A DNA stretch of 64,000 bases from Flabesymbios commensalis (lineage: Eukaryota > Annelida > Polychaeta > Terebellida > Flabelligeridae), in the NCBI GenBank assembly GCA_964017125.1, contig OZ024914.1, forward strand, positions 26,354,346-26,418,345, given 5' to 3'. This document shows positions 1-14,300 of this stretch, one piece after another (the stretch's first letter is position 1; every line of letters starts with the position of its first letter). The translations under genes and the position numbers were made by a program. Below the pieces are notes generated by a model. That model worked only from the letters and a program-made list of their open reading frames with translations. It ran no database searches and had not been told where the DNA came from.

Positions 1-1291
1 ATAATTGCTACATCATTAAACAAAGAAACCATTCTCTTCATCACCAGGTTCAACTGATGAATACAATTATCTTTATTCCATTTGCATGTGTACATACACA
101 AAGTAATTCTGACAGCAAAATGGTTCCATTGTGTTCTAAAAAAACATTTTAACAAGGGAATCACACAATATCCACAGGCTTTATTTTCACTTTTATAAAT
201 ATTTAATACTGTTGGCACATTTGATGAAAAAATGCATACACAAATATTACCAAAGCCTAAATACCTGTACCTAAATACATAAAATTACAACACTGTAAAC
301 TATAATTATGGCTTGAATGGCGATATGGTGTATGAAACAATTTGGCGGAGATTTATACCGGGAAACTACTTCATTACTGCATTGGTAAGACCTTTAAATT
401 TTATCAAACCGCCTAATACAATAAAAAAACTCTCATCATTATTCCCTGTGTACAGTTTTGTATCAATATTCATCAACAGTTACGCGAAACATGGCATAAA
501 TAATATTACATATAATCAGCCTCAAATAAGAAATACTAGCTGCGGCAATTATATGCCTCACCAATTTTATTTTACTTCAGTCTCAATTTGACACTCCATG
601 GATAAAAACAGGTTAAGAAAAAAAGCTGGAATTCGCAAAAAAAAACTTGGCAGACATTAAAACAATCACCTTGCAGATATTAAAAACGCGAGAAGCTACA
701 GGTCTGCGGGAAATGCTCATAACTGATACTGAAAGGCTAAATTAGTGAAATTTTCAGATTTTTTGTCATGTTTTAGATTTTCAACATTTGCAGACATTAT
801 TTATAACATAGAAAACAAATGAATGTGGGTTAATATGGCACTTTCTCCACATTGTGAAAATATGGTAATAAGAAGATGTCTGGATTATGTCATACTCTTA
901 TGATGTACATATTTCACAACCAACAAAATTAATCTTTGAATGATGATTTGAAATTTTTGTTAGCTATAATCATTAAATCATTATAGCTAACAAAAATTTA
1001 ACACATTAACCTCAGATTATAATGTAATCAGGATGAAATTCCCCGGGAAAAGTAGTTGAATAATGCTTTGAAAAATTTGATAGAAGGGATAAATTGTGCC
1101 ATTGGCCCAAATAAAAAGTAATTTGTAAAATGCTTGACATTCGATTATACAAATTTTATGTATGTATTATACATACATGGAAGAAAAAAAAATATGAAGA
1201 TATCTATCAGTGGAAGTAAATGTCTATGTATAAGGGAAAAATAATTAAAAAAAAAAACATTTTAATATACATCTTTGTGAATTGAGTCTGA

Positions 1292-1540
1292 TTAACCCTT
1301 ACAGCGCTGCATTAATTTTGTCTAAATATTGGAGACCAAAGGGTTTTAATCAATTTGAAATCATCATACATGTCTTAGTTAGCTCTTTCTGATTCATTTG
1401 AATACCTATGTTATGGGGTTAAGGCCATTAGAAATATTTTTACCCTTACAGTGCGGGGACCGGCTTTACTCGTCAGAATCTGACGTCTACAGACGTCAGA
1501 TTCTGACGAGTAAAGTCGGTCCCCGCGCTGTAAGGGTTAA
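1292..1540 (+). mobile_element. TTAA-flanked MITE, family PB1
   Basis: The element is TTAA-CCCTTACAGCGC ... GCGCTGTAAGGG-TTAA: 249 bp including a TTAA at each end, as for piggyBac-type insertions. The 3' half (about 1441-1540) is an almost perfect palindrome centred on GACGTCTACAGACGTC, with arms containing CGGGGACCGGCTTTAC and GTAAAGTCGGTCCCCG. The 5' part carries a shared segment (GGAGACCAAAGGGTTTT, CATACATGTCTTAGTTAGC) found again in the other PB1 copies. Confidence 0.75.
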
Positions 1541-1662
1541 AGCATAAAAAGTTAATAGTAATCTTCACATCTACATGCAGATTATAAAGCTAAATCTATC
1601 ACTTGGAATGACTCCATGCAGATGAATTTCATGCTGCTGAATTGTCCTTATTATTCATTCAT

Positions 1663-1816
1663 TTAAACCTTGTGCTGCCAGAACAATATGTGTACGGTTT
1701 TATTCCGAATAAAATACCACTGAAATTGATGAAATGATATGTGGGAAATGGCGTTAGCAATTCCAGCTTCAAATGAATGAAAAATAGTAACAAATAATTC
1801 AGCAGAACAAGGGTTA
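1663..1816 (+). mobile_element. Short TTAA-flanked element, family PB5
   Basis: It starts TTAAACCTTGTGCTGCCAGA and ends CAGCAGAACAAGGGTTAA, so imperfect inverted ends sit between TTAA duplications. A second inverse end (GCAGCACAAGGG) lies at about 1927-1938, so the true right border is uncertain. Confidence 0.45.
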
Positions 1817-3538
1817 AAGCTGGTATTGAGTTAAATGATGAAAAAGCATGTTCTGAAATCTATTTGTGAATTTTGGAAGCATTTTATTATCCTTAAAACA
1901 GTATGTATCCCATGTATACGGTCTTAGCAGCACAAGGGCTCATTCAATGTAGATGATAAATGAATATGGTAATAGTGATCATGCCCATGCTACCTTTATC
2001 TCACACTTCTAACATGTAATTACCTATTAATAAATAACAGAATGACTGGATGAATGCGATAAATGCACGAAGATAGTACCGTAATGAAATATTTTTCATA
2101 GCAGCTGAACCAATAGAGAAAAATGCATGTCATTGTGAGCAAATTAAACATTTTCAAAATTTGAAGTTATTACAGCATTATAACTATAAAAAAATTCATT
2201 CATACAATCAAGATTTTTTTTAGATCACTCCGCTTTACAAACTTTTATAATGGTATTCACTCAAATTGACCCAGGAGCGGAGTCTATACATTCAATGCTA
2301 GCATACTGGTAATAAATTATAGTTATTGGCAACATATGTCAATGTTCATACTGGAAAATTATAATATCACCAAGTATCAATAAGCAAATGCTCCCCTAAT
2401 ATTGAATAAAACAGTGCATATAACATATGGCATTACCCTTCAGGAGCTAGAAATGAACAGATGATTGAGCATTAACATAAACTACCAACATTCTCGTAGT
2501 CTACAGATAACAAAAATGACATATTAAAGATATGCAAATGTGCTGTACTTTTTGGTCAGGTTATTGTGAAATCACAGACAAAGCTCACAAACAACAATAT
2601 TTATCTACCCACCAGTACCACCTAATACACTATAGCACAATCTTGCAGCTATACTTAGTCATATGAAAAAATCAACTAATTTAACTTGGTGCTAAATTTG
2701 GGTTCAATACACTGTAACTCATTCTTTTCTTACATACTATATATAAATATATGTGACATATCACCCTTTTCCTTTATATCAAGAATGAATGAGACATTCT
2801 TGGTATTATGCTTATTAGAAAAATTCTCAATTTTATTTTAATTAAAGCAGCCCCTTGGGATGACATCAATTTTCGTTTTCAATTCCGTACTGAAGTAGTG
2901 TATCCCACGGATCATGTTTTTATTTTTTTCAGAATTTTCATATTTTTAAAAATATTTTTAATCAACATTTCTATGAATTCAGAAGTAACCCAAACAAACT
3001 ATTTGTATACCTGAAGGATAATTATTGAATGTTCTCACAGCATTAGGCCACATGCTGATGGCAGCGTTGGGTAGACAATCAGTGCTGCAGGTGTGTCCTC
3101 TCGTGTCCTGACTATGAGACACCAATTAGCGGCGACTGGTTTGATCTTACCGTCTGATACGTGGGAATATGTGATGTAAAGTGCTGAATATCGCTGACTT
3201 GTATTGTTTACATGGCAATATACGACCTGGAAATACAACTATTTCACTCTTTTTCAATGCTTTAAAATTGTTTTTTTGACTTTTTCGTATTTTTAGTTAA
3301 GATCAGTAGGCTATATAGCTTCATATAAATTAAATTTTCAAAATTGACAACATTGAAAATGTCTCGTCCTAAAGGGTCCCTTTAAGTAAAATATTTTATT
3401 GAATATCTAACTGAAGTTTTTATTAAAAAAGGTGATAATTTCTATCCATTTCAAGCCTAGAATTTGGTATGATATTTTTTTTACACCGAGAATGGCAGCT
3501 ACTGGGTATTTTAAGAGGCATTAATAAAATGCTTATCA

Positions 3539-3660
3539 TTAACCCATTACATGTACCTGCAGTGCTATGATATATTACTTAAATTTTCACCCACCTGAAG
3601 GTGTGTCTCTCTACCGCAAACCACAATTTCAAGTAGGAAAGTATTACTCAAATCTGCATG
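3539..3660. mobile_element. PB3-family fragment
   Basis: It starts at TTAACCCATTAC and contains TTTTCACCCACCTGAAGG and CCGCAAACCACAATTTCAAG. These are the decayed arms of the PB3 hairpin best seen at 57.3 kb. Confidence 0.45.
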
Positions 3661-4635
3661 TTTTTAAAACACTCATTTTATTCACAATAACAGTATTTGA
3701 TCAGGTATAAAAAAATTACAAAAGATTATAGTAGTGCTTATCAATTAATGGATTATTATTCACTGCACAGTCAATTAACCACCCTTAAGGTACTAATCAC
3801 ACAAATAGCCGCTTTCAGCCACTCTATGTTTTCTACAAACCAGAAAATTTAAAGCTTAAATGAACAGGAATTTGTTTGATAGGAATATGTTTTGAATAAA
3901 ATGAAGTGCAAATTAAAGGAAATTGCCACATATTGTTTAAACATTTTCATGAACATTTTCGTTCACAGTAACTTATTTCAGACTGAGCACTACATAATTC
4001 CAATTTTGTGACATCATAAAAAAATGTGAAAAAATATCCCGAACACAGAAGCATGTACATGTATTATGTACTGAGTCTGTGGGAGGGCCGTTAATTAAAC
4101 TTCACAAATTTTGCCCTTTAATTTTACAATTCTGCTCCAAGGAAGGAGAGTGGCTGTAAAAATTAATCCTAATTACAATAACAATATTAGGGTCTTGTGA
4201 GATTTTGAGAAGGCTTATAGATTAAAATCAGGTACATTTCAATCAGTTACAAAACCATACTTAAGAATGTAATTTTCCTTTTATTTCACAATTGAACCAG
4301 ATTGGCATATTGATATAATAATATCATACACATAATTTTATCTTTTTTGTGTGATTACATAATTTTCACTGATCACCTTGGGGGCAATCACAACAAAAGC
4401 ATCTCTAATCATTTTCATAGCACACTAAATTGCACCTTTAAATTATAATTCCAAATGCATATTCCAAGTTTTAACAAATATATGTAATTTTCACTATTTT
4501 GAGTATTTCAAGTTTTAACAAATACATGTACCTTTTCTTTTGTGTTTGTGGATCATGGCATTCTGATTAAGACACAACCTTAAGTCGGTGGAAATGCAAA
4601 TAATTTAATATTTCACATTAATATAAAGATTAAAG

Positions 4636-4641
4636 TTTATT
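4636..4641 (-). promoter_or_regulatory. Candidate TMEM183 polyadenylation signal
   Basis: A canonical AATAAA on the minus strand lies about 105 bp past the TMEM183 stop codon. AT-rich DNA throws up this hexamer often, so the call rests on its position. A longer 3' UTR using a later signal is equally possible. Confidence 0.4.
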
Positions 4642-4744
4642 ATTTAATTACTTTTTTTTCAACTTATTGAATACAATTGATCCTTTTTAAATACAAGATA
4701 CAAATACAAGATATTATAATGACATATGTATGAAATATGGATGT

Positions 4745-5378
4745 TTAACACGGTTCTGATGAGTTTGTAAGCTGATTGGAACTATTTGGGTATCTGGGGT
4801 CCCACCAGTGCAAAGCATGCATATTAAGCACAGGTTCTAAAGTGAGGAGCGTACTTGATGCAGGAGCCGATCCTTTACCAAGACGCATGTGCATAACGCA
4901 TGGGCTAAATCCAAGTTTCAGTTTGTGGAATCTCATACGATGGCCAACGCTAACTGATGCATGTGTCAAATACTGACCCATAACAGGAGGCAGCGAGAAA
5001 AAACTAAGAGCAACGATTTCCAGTACATTACAGCTCTCCTCACGGTTGTAATGAACATCAGATGAGTTCAGAAGATTATCACGCTGCCTATAGTTAAGTG
5101 AAGTGTTTCTTCCTAAATTACATGAAGATGAATATTCTTTGTGAAATTTGAAGAAATAATGCCACCTATCCAGAACACGTTTGTACCACATGAGAACACA
5201 TCGCATGCCCAAAAGCCGATCTGGATCATTTTCAAATGAAGTTATTGAACGCGTTCTTTCACGGAATGGTTGGTAGGTAAAAAATAAGGATCGTATGACA
5301 AGAGAAGCTAATCCATGTATTTTATCTCTGCACTCCCTCCTGAGCTTGTCTGGTAGACTATCTCCTTCTTTCATATGT
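4745..5378 (-). CDS. TMEM183: TMEM183 exon 5 (terminal, stop codon)
   Basis: The acceptor CTCATTTTGTAG enters in phase 2. The exon encodes residues 168-377: HMKEGDSLPDKLRRECRDKI, VIRSLFFTYQPF, the hydrophobic VALSFFSLPPVMG segment and WWDPRYP, with the stop at 4745-4747. The whole C-terminal 60 percent of the protein lies in this one 634-nt exon. In vertebrates this part is split over several exons (from memory), so introns may have been lost here or gained there. Confidence 0.95.
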
Positions 5379-8300
5379 CTACAAAATGAGAAAAAGATTA
5401 AATCACAATCACAAATCTTTGAATTTTAAAAACAAAACAGATGGTTTATCAATAATTAGGAGGCAGGCTAGAACTTCAATGTTGGATGACAAATTTAATT
5501 ATTAAGGCTGGGGATGACAGTTACGTAGCAATATTTATATGGTCAAATTTTAAGAGGGGACAGAATACATCTCAAACTATCATACACTGTACAACATCAT
5601 TAATCTGCTCTGGCCCTTTAATTAATAGTATTTACTAGTACCTACATCTATACATGTAATTAATACTATATGACTATGTATGAAAAAAAAAATATATATA
5701 GAATTAATTATTTATACAATTTTAAGTAAAAAGCTTTCAACAAGAATTACTTCGGTAATATTATTACACACACTTATGTGCATCAGTATGTGCAATGACA
5801 AAAAAAGGTCATTCAAGTTGGAAAGACCAACTTCAAAGACGACTTCAACCATTTTGTGTACTTTTTCCAATTGCCTCCCACTCTCCCACGAAGAATTTCT
5901 AAATAAGATTTTTAAAAAGCTGGAGAAAATACCGTATATCCCCGCGTATAGTGCGACGCCATGTATAATACGAGTTAAGATTTGAGGCCTAGGATGACCT
6001 GAAAAACGTCTACCCCTCTGTATAATACGACCTCAAATTTTGGATGTCGGCAGCGTCCCGGTCGGCAGCGTTCCGGGCCATCTTTAAATGTGAGGCATGG
6101 ATATTATCTTATTCTACTAAATAGCGCTGTGACACCTGCATAGACGATGCTCAATGACGGGAACAGCGGCAACAGTACAGCTCTACAAAACCAAAGGGCA
6201 GTATCTGCTTACTTGTAAAGTAAGCAGATACTGTATTTCCATTTTCCACGGCAGAGTGGATGTCATCGGGACTGTCTCCATGGGCAGACATTCTGAGGCC
6301 TGCATAGGCTACATATATACACACAGATTTTAAAATACCCGTATTTTTATTTCGCCGACAAATTTATATTATTTTAATTTATCTATTACAAAGACCATAT
6401 TTTAACATCGTCGTGCTCAAATAAGAACATTCCTAGATGCAATGTGATTGTAAAACATTTGCAGACTAGCCGCATTGTCTAGACACAAGAGGTGTTTGGT
6501 TGTATAAGGTGTCCGGGTGCAATAACACAGCAGGGCTCCATGAACTACAGCTAACAGATACCACTATTTGCTCAATACCGTATCAGCCGCGGCAACAGCG
6601 GTAGGTGTTAATGTTATCCCAGCAATATGGACATTCTGAGGCCTACATGTATAGAATTTGCGATAGGAGATATAAACAGTGATATCCTGTTATCTTTCAT
6701 CAACGCATTCTCTCATTCCAATAGGAAAATATCATGTTCACATTTGTCGTACACAATAGAACACGCCCATATGAAAGGCGATCTTAGATTAAATCATTAT
6801 TAATATAAATGAACAGGTCAGGAGTGTGAATTGTTTGCAGACTAACGGCGTCATATATCTGCCCGTGATTGTCAAACGTGCCACGCGCGTCGGCGGGAAT
6901 GTGAGACGGGGGCTCCCAGCAAACACGACACATTCACCCAATGCTGGTACAGTGTTGTGCCAGCGTCGCTGACGGTGGCCCAACATTGTACCAGCACTGG
7001 GTGAACGTCTCTTGTTTGCTACTAGCTGGAAAGGCACAGTCTTGTTGTATGTGTGTATAGGCCTGCTTACCATACACGCCGACTAACCTACGTTTCTACC
7101 GCTAGAAAACTTACCGCTGAACTTACCGCTACAGAGCTAAAAAATTGTATTAAATTCTACATCTATGTATAATACGAGGTGCCTTTTTGTGACATGAATA
7201 GCTAAGAAAAAACATCGCATTATACACGGGGATATACGGTAGTTCCCCCAGTTTAGCCTTTGCCTATTAGTAACTCATACATTCACAAAAGCAATTTTTT
7301 ATAGTTTTAAGAGATACATTCAAAATCCAACAAAATGACATCTGCTTAGTTTTTTCTAACAGTTCAGCTCTAACCACATAACATGTATCACAGCGCTGAG
7401 CTGAGCAGATGTCAAAGTAATATTCACAATATCAACCCTAAAAGCACTGACAATTGTGTATAAGCCATGGAGACTAAATGGTGTTTTTCAATTTAAAATC
7501 AGCTTAAATGTCTTAGTTCGCTCTTTCTACTTCATTTGAATCCCTATGTTAAAGGGTCTACGGCCATTATAAAGATTTTTACAGTACAGGGATCGACTTT
7601 AGATTACATCGGTTTTCCGGCAATTAAATTTTTTCGCAATATTTTATCTATCGATACATGGAGCCTCGATTCGTGATCAACCCTTATAGCACGGGGATCG
7701 ACTTTAGACGTCAGAATCTGATGTCTGTATATGTCAAATACTGACGTTTAAAGTCGATCCCCGTGCTGTAAGGGTTAAGCACGAATCGAGGCTTCATGTA
7801 TCGATAGCTAAAATATTGCGAAAAAACTATGTAAATTGAATTTTTTTAGATTGCTGCAGTCATTTTTTTCATTCATTTTTCCTGAGAATTAATCACATCT
7901 TGAGATATATCTAGAGAGTTACTATGTTAAATTTGAAAGCAATGCAACAATCAGTTCAGAAAACATTGCGTTCACAAGTTTTTTTCTGTTGGTAATCTCG
8001 GAAAACACTTTGATGGTTGAGTGCCAATATATATCCCAGGCATGTAGGTCACATAAGAAAAACAAACAAATTTAATGCGTTACATTTTGAATGGAAGCTA
8101 AATCAATATATCCGTGCAGCAGTGGTAGGACAATTCCAAATACTACAAGGATCCAGATTATAACAAGATGCTTAAATAGGTTTTATAATGATCATGATAA
8201 TGCTTCTCAAGATATAATTTTCAAACCCCTGTTTCCAATGTACATGATGTAGTCATATGGCTACCAGTAATCATTTTCACATTCCACTAGGTATCAGTTT

Positions 8301-11300
8301 GTGGTAAATTTAATACTTTTGCTGATCTTATGCAGACAGCATGCCATTGAGGAGACATCTCACCTTAAGTACAAGTTAGTCCAGAATTGTGCAGTGTGTG
8401 TCACCATGTGTGAGCCCTGGCAAATAAGAGCAAACTTGCCAACAGATTCAGGTTTAATGTGCTGCGCAATATGAAACCATACATCCAATGGATAGCTCAT
8501 CTCTCCCAAGTCATCTTCATTATGTGAGGTTTTCTTTTTTCTCCTCCGTCTAACATCTTTCGCGGCAGGTTTTTCCTTGTCTACTTCAGATGATTCTAGC
8601 AAAACAATAAGCAATGCAATTTGACTTTCAATTGATGATTAGCCTTGACTATTCATTTCTAAAAATGTAGATTGCCAGCACAGTCATTGTATGTTCTAGC
8701 TGAACTTGTGCTAGCTTATTTCATATTGATAACGTCCTTATTATAGTACAATGTATCTTGCAGAACATTCATAGGTCACACTTTTTTTTTTCTTTTTGTG
8801 GTAATTTTTTGTCCGGTGCGCATTACACAGAGACACACAATATCTACGTTTCTATTCTGTCACTCCTGTTACCATGAGGGCCGCAGCCAGGGTCCAAAAA
8901 AAGACAAGGCAAATGACTGCGCAAAAAATGCTGCGGCTGCCTCGCCTACCTCATACTAGCTACGGGGCTGACCATTAGTCTTGATTCCCTACATCGCCAT
9001 TGTGACTGATCAGCGTTAATTTTCCTTCAGTGTTTGCTCAAATCATTATACTGGGCATAACTGTAATAATTCTTTACAAAAATAATTCAAATTTTATTTA
9101 AATAAAATACTTTTATATTTACAATGTATTAACATCTACTTTATATTATTATCTTGTGTTTTATTATTATTTTGTTGTAGTTTTTCAACTTACTCAGTAT
9201 TTAAATAATTCTTCGACATCAGCCTAACATCCATAGTTTTGTTTTCCCTACATTCCAACCAGCGTGGTGATTAATTGCAGATTTGCAGTGAATCATTTTG
9301 CAAATCGTGAGAGCATTCTTTAACACACACATAATTTAAATATCCCCTATGAAAATCTTTAATTGAATGACTTCATAATCTTCATAATAAACATTTCTTA
9401 GAAAGGTTTGCAGTGTATTCAAATGGCAAGCAAAAGATGGCCTGGTACCGAAATGAATCCAACATACTGCATATGGCCGTGTATAATACAATTATTGTTT
9501 TGGCCATAAACAGGTGTTAAAAACAGATCCCATATGATACATGTTAGGGGTAGGTTTGAGGGTTGTTAGTTTGAGAGAATACTCGTCATAATCCCTTGAA
9601 TGGCTGTGGCTAAGACGTTTTATATGCAGCAGTAAATATATGATTGATGATTTGGTAGTTTTGCATTGTGTAATCATAATTTGAAACCCTAACAGTGAGG
9701 GGATCGACTTTAGTTGTCAGAATCTGACGTCTAATGTCGATCCCCCCACTGTAGGAGTAAATATATTTATAATGGTTCTAGAGTCCCTAGACACATAACA
9801 TAAGTATACAAATGAAGCGGAAAGACTTAACTGAGACATGTATGATGATTTCAAATTGAAAAAACCCTTTAGTCTCCTGATTTACATGAGAATAATTCAG
9901 CGTTGTAAGGGTTAAAACAGAATTTTATGTAGTTTTTGTTAGGTAACACAGTGCAGTGATTTAGTCAAGCCATGCACACTAGCCTTTAAAGACAAGAGGG
10001 GGTTATATTCACAGGTTGATAAAACATAACAAAGAAGGTAATTTACAAGGTTTGTTTTCTACTGAAAAAATGTGTGTTCATTTGGCATATATGGGGAGAT
10101 TTATGTTACATTACATTATCACATATCTAGGCAGTATAAAAAACAACATTTGACGTGGAAACAACTTAGAATATAGGTTCATCAGCACTTCAAGTGTTAG
10201 TTATTTGGCGCGATCTGTCTGGGAATTATTATGCCTTTCAATCACTACCCAACAAACACAAAACATTTGCATAACATTTATACAATGTTAGACCAAAGAC
10301 ATTGGGCCGGCATTGTATAAATGTTATCCAGTAAAATTTGATTTTAGTTGGCCTACATGAACTAGTACATATACAAATTTGCATTAGAAAGTGACAATAA
10401 TAATCATGATTTTAGTTCAGATAATTTTAAGGCTAACATTAACAGATTAACATATCCACACCTCCTGTATGTTTTGAAATTCGCTCGGACAATGCTGCAT
10501 TTGTTAGTTGCTAATTGTTTGAAAAGTTACAGATGAGATGCATGGATTTTAATAATTTTGCCTGGTTATTTACTATAGGCCAACACTACCATCTACTGTA
10601 TGCCATCTTGAATGTACTGTACATAGACATAGGTGTGTACTATACCCCCACATAATTTAGTGTTTAATTGACGTGGTATTGCCCTAATTGAAATACAAAC
10701 TTACTGTACCACCATCATGACCATGACAACGTTTTATATAAATTAGACAAAACTTTTAATTCTAATTACAAGAATAGAACAATAGTCTTTGGGGAATAAT
10801 GTTTACCAGACAAACAAATAATTCACAGCACCTTCATTTTCCTTCAGGCAATTCGATTGCTCATCTTCACTGAGTTCAAAATCTGACAAGTCTTTTTCAA
10901 ACCAAGCAAGGGAGTCCTCTCGCTTCTGTGCAGTTCCAGATAGTTCTTTCACTAAAAACAGACCATCAGAGATGTAAAAAAAACCATTTGACTGTTGAAG
11001 ATCATGAACAGCAATTTGCATACAGTTTAACCTGTTAATGCAAACAATGTAAATTCAAAGTGAAAAGCTAAAATATTAAATGATGGAAGTAAATACACCC
11101 TGGCATCACGATGATCATCTTCATATCAAGTAACTTTGTTAATTAATCTGATAGGTCCTACACTGATAGAGCACATTCTAAGTAGTTTAGGTGGTGTCAA
11201 TTAATACATGCACATGTACCATATTTTCTAGTGCTCGCAGAGGGTGAAATTAACCAACAACCCAGCAAACACCAGGCATTGACCCACTGTTGTTTAAATG

Positions 11301-14300
11301 TTAGCCCGCCGTCTTCGGATAATTGGTCTGGTTGTCTGACGGACAATGAGACCAAGTTTTCAGGTTGTCCGAAAAATTGTTCAGTTCTACCAATTTTGGG
11401 ACATATAGAACAAATTGTGACGAGACGCACAAAACCAATGAACATATTTCTGTAAATTTGTATGGATTTTTTACTAGTTGTCTGACAGAAACCCTGAGCA
11501 TGCAGTGGCGGATCCAGCATAGGGCGTACCCGGCGTACGCCCCCCTCTGTTATTGGTGAAAATATTGAATTTTCATGCATTTTTTTGAATAAAGTGAAGC
11601 TAACACCCCTTTTTTCAGCCAAAATGTGGTTTACGCCCCCTCTTCTTGCACATTCTGGATCCGCCACTGGAATGATATTGGCTTGTCTGGCGGCCAGAGT
11701 GCCCTTATTTCGTGCCCTGGAAAATGAAAATTTTGCTACTTTGCTTCTAATACAATGGCTATGGATGTACCGGTAAATTTAAGCCAATATACAGAGAAAC
11801 AAGTACCTACCCATTTTTGGATTTTCAAACAAACAAATTTTGTGTTATGGTTTCCGTTGAAATCAGTATGATTTTCGCATAATTTTACATTTAGAGCTAA
11901 TCTAACCCTCTGCCGAAAAAGTGCCAATTTCAGCTACCCAATCCCGTGAATTCCTACCATTTTCCAAGGAAACAGATTTTCATCATCTTGAAAAATTGTA
12001 TCAATGTGCTTAACAGGTTAGAACATATTATCATGATAAAACTTAAATTAAATTAATTCTTTAGAATTAATCAATTTATATGAATACATTTCAGCATTCT
12101 CAGTATTAAATAAAATCCTACTTTGCGAGGTCATAGCATTAGCAACACCCTTCTTCTCCCTTCCAGACTTGATGCTTGCAAAGTCATATACAGTGAAATC
12201 TTGAAAAAGAAAAAAAGAAAATTATTTTCAATAGGCAGGATTATAATCTGTAAGAAAAATGCAGCATTATTTCTATGTGTTTTTTTGGTTAGCTATCCCT
12301 GGAAGCAGGCTGTCTCGGCCTTCCCATAAATGTATATTGATCGCTCATACCTTGCAACTAGAAATGTAGGTCTAAAGTCCGACTACTGTCTGCGCTACCC
12401 ACTGTCTTAGCATGTTTAGACAACTGCCCGTATGTTTTTCCAATTTTTGCTGGACAATTTCCCTCGTCATTTTGACCTTATCATGTCTACAGCCATCCAT
12501 AAGACGGGTGTGCCGGTTGCTGTCTAACACACTGGCGATAACGGCACTAAAAGACAATATTACTTTGATTTTGGGAATTATCATTGGTTATAGCACAATA
12601 ATGCCATGGACCCCAAATTTTCATACCCCTTTTCTCATGTTCTAGGCTCTTTTCCACAGCGTTCACACATAACGCTCCATCCATGTTAATGTTATGTTCT
12701 GTTGCGCTGCACAGTCATAATATGTTAAAATATCAAAATATGATGATGTCCAGTTAAAAAACAAGAGGACGGTATGCATACAAAAACTTACTAAAACAGG
12801 TTAAACTTTGGGAGTGTCTATCTGTACGTGACTAAACATACGTATTCGCTGTTAATCACACGTATTACCAACGAATACCGTCATTTTAGTTCTAGACACA
12901 TTGCAGATGCCAACGAAGATAGTTGGGCAACCTAACAAGTAAGCTGTTACACGAATCCAGCTGCGATATGAAGGAGCTGATTAGCACTTCGGTGATCAAG
13001 TAGTGATAGAAACATGCACATGCCACCCTAGCTATGTCTACTCTGTCAGTACTCAAACACGTCTGTTTCATTCCTTTCTACTCTACAAAAAAAGTCTGTT
13101 TCAGTCCTTTCAGCAAATCCTGGGAGTAGATCTGGCCTTTTTTCAATTTCTGCGGTCAGTGTTTAAAACTTTTCAACAATATTTTTCTCGGATAATTTTT
13201 TCATCTTCCCGCAAAATTTGGTGGAACATTGCAATGTGTATTATCATGATTATTAAATTAGTGAGACCATTTGGCATGTAATATGATTCTTGTTTCACGG
13301 TAATGGTGAAATGAGAGCAGGGTTGAGGTCAATTATAATTCGTAATTAATTATAATTGAGCCATTTTAAAATTTAGTGTAATTGAAGGCGAAATTGAAGG
13401 AAATATATCATTATAAATGTAATTGTTTTTTATGAATATGTTAATTATGTATTTATTGTAAAGTTCTATAACTGTAATTGAAAAAAAATGTCTGTGGACT
13501 ATAATTGGTCAATTTTATTTCAATTACAGCTCAATTACACATTTATTTGTGTCTTTAAATTGACAAAATCCTTTTATTAATTATTGAATGGTGGCAGGTG
13601 TATATATAATAACTCAGCATTCGAAATAAGGTTTAAACTAGAAAACCAAGCCCACGTTTCTGGTTGTCCAACAAATTTTTTAGTTGTCCTGACAAATAGA
13701 CCCATGCAGTTTGAAGAAATCGTGCGGGCAACTATGCCATGACTGCTGCAGTGTATGAAATCAATTTTCCGCCTGACTGTGCTCATTAATGTTAATTTAC
13801 TGCGAATGACAAATAACCACTGACCAAGTGTAAAACGCAAATTGTTTGAATGCAATGACAAAACAACTAATAAAATTAAAACCATGATTATCATACAGGG
13901 ACATCAGACTAGAAACACCAGTGAGTATAAAAAAAAGTTGACAGATCACAGGCAGGGGTGGAAACTAACAGAAATGTCATACCAGCCAGCAGGGCCAGTG
14001 AATGTCAAAAAGTATTAGCACTTATGAATTTCTACCATCCCTTGATAAGCCGCGAAGTTGGTGTTCATGGGATAATTTTTTCACATGATTGTAGGCTATG
14101 ATTTATCAAACAAATTTATAATTTTGGGCAACTTTGAGGACTGATTATCATTAAATCACTGAAATTTAAAAACACAAATAAATACCATATTTATCATGCT
14201 AGCAATTTTGCAGTACATTTTGTACATAATGGTTGCCATCATATATCCAGTATGGTTGCCATTATATTTTGTCTTTATTAATTTGTTCCTATATCAAAGT

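Larger units (their letters stand above)
1..4744. other. AT-rich DNA downstream of TMEM183
   Basis: No coding segment recognised. The part next to 4745 is presumably TMEM183 3' UTR. Short TTAA-flanked elements occur at 1292-1540, 1663-1816 and 3539-3660, and a small palindrome at 951-999. The open frames at 313-591 and 2808-3014 look like AT-rich noise. Confidence 0.6.

Noticed and set aside
3035-3238. 67-codon minus-strand frame MYFQVVYCHVNNTS...
   Set aside because: Reads like a repeat translation and has no splice context with TMEM183, which already ends at 4745.
11197-11667. 156-codon minus-strand frame starting MADPECARRGGVNH
   Set aside because: It reads straight through the hAT-like MITE 11504-11668; the text is the usual translation of the CAGTGGCGGATCC repeat.
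12372-12584. Minus-strand frame with HTRLMDGCRHDKVKM as an extra TMEM183 exon
   Set aside because: No splice sites in phase with exons 1 and 2, no similarity to the family, and exons 1 and 2 already join correctly.
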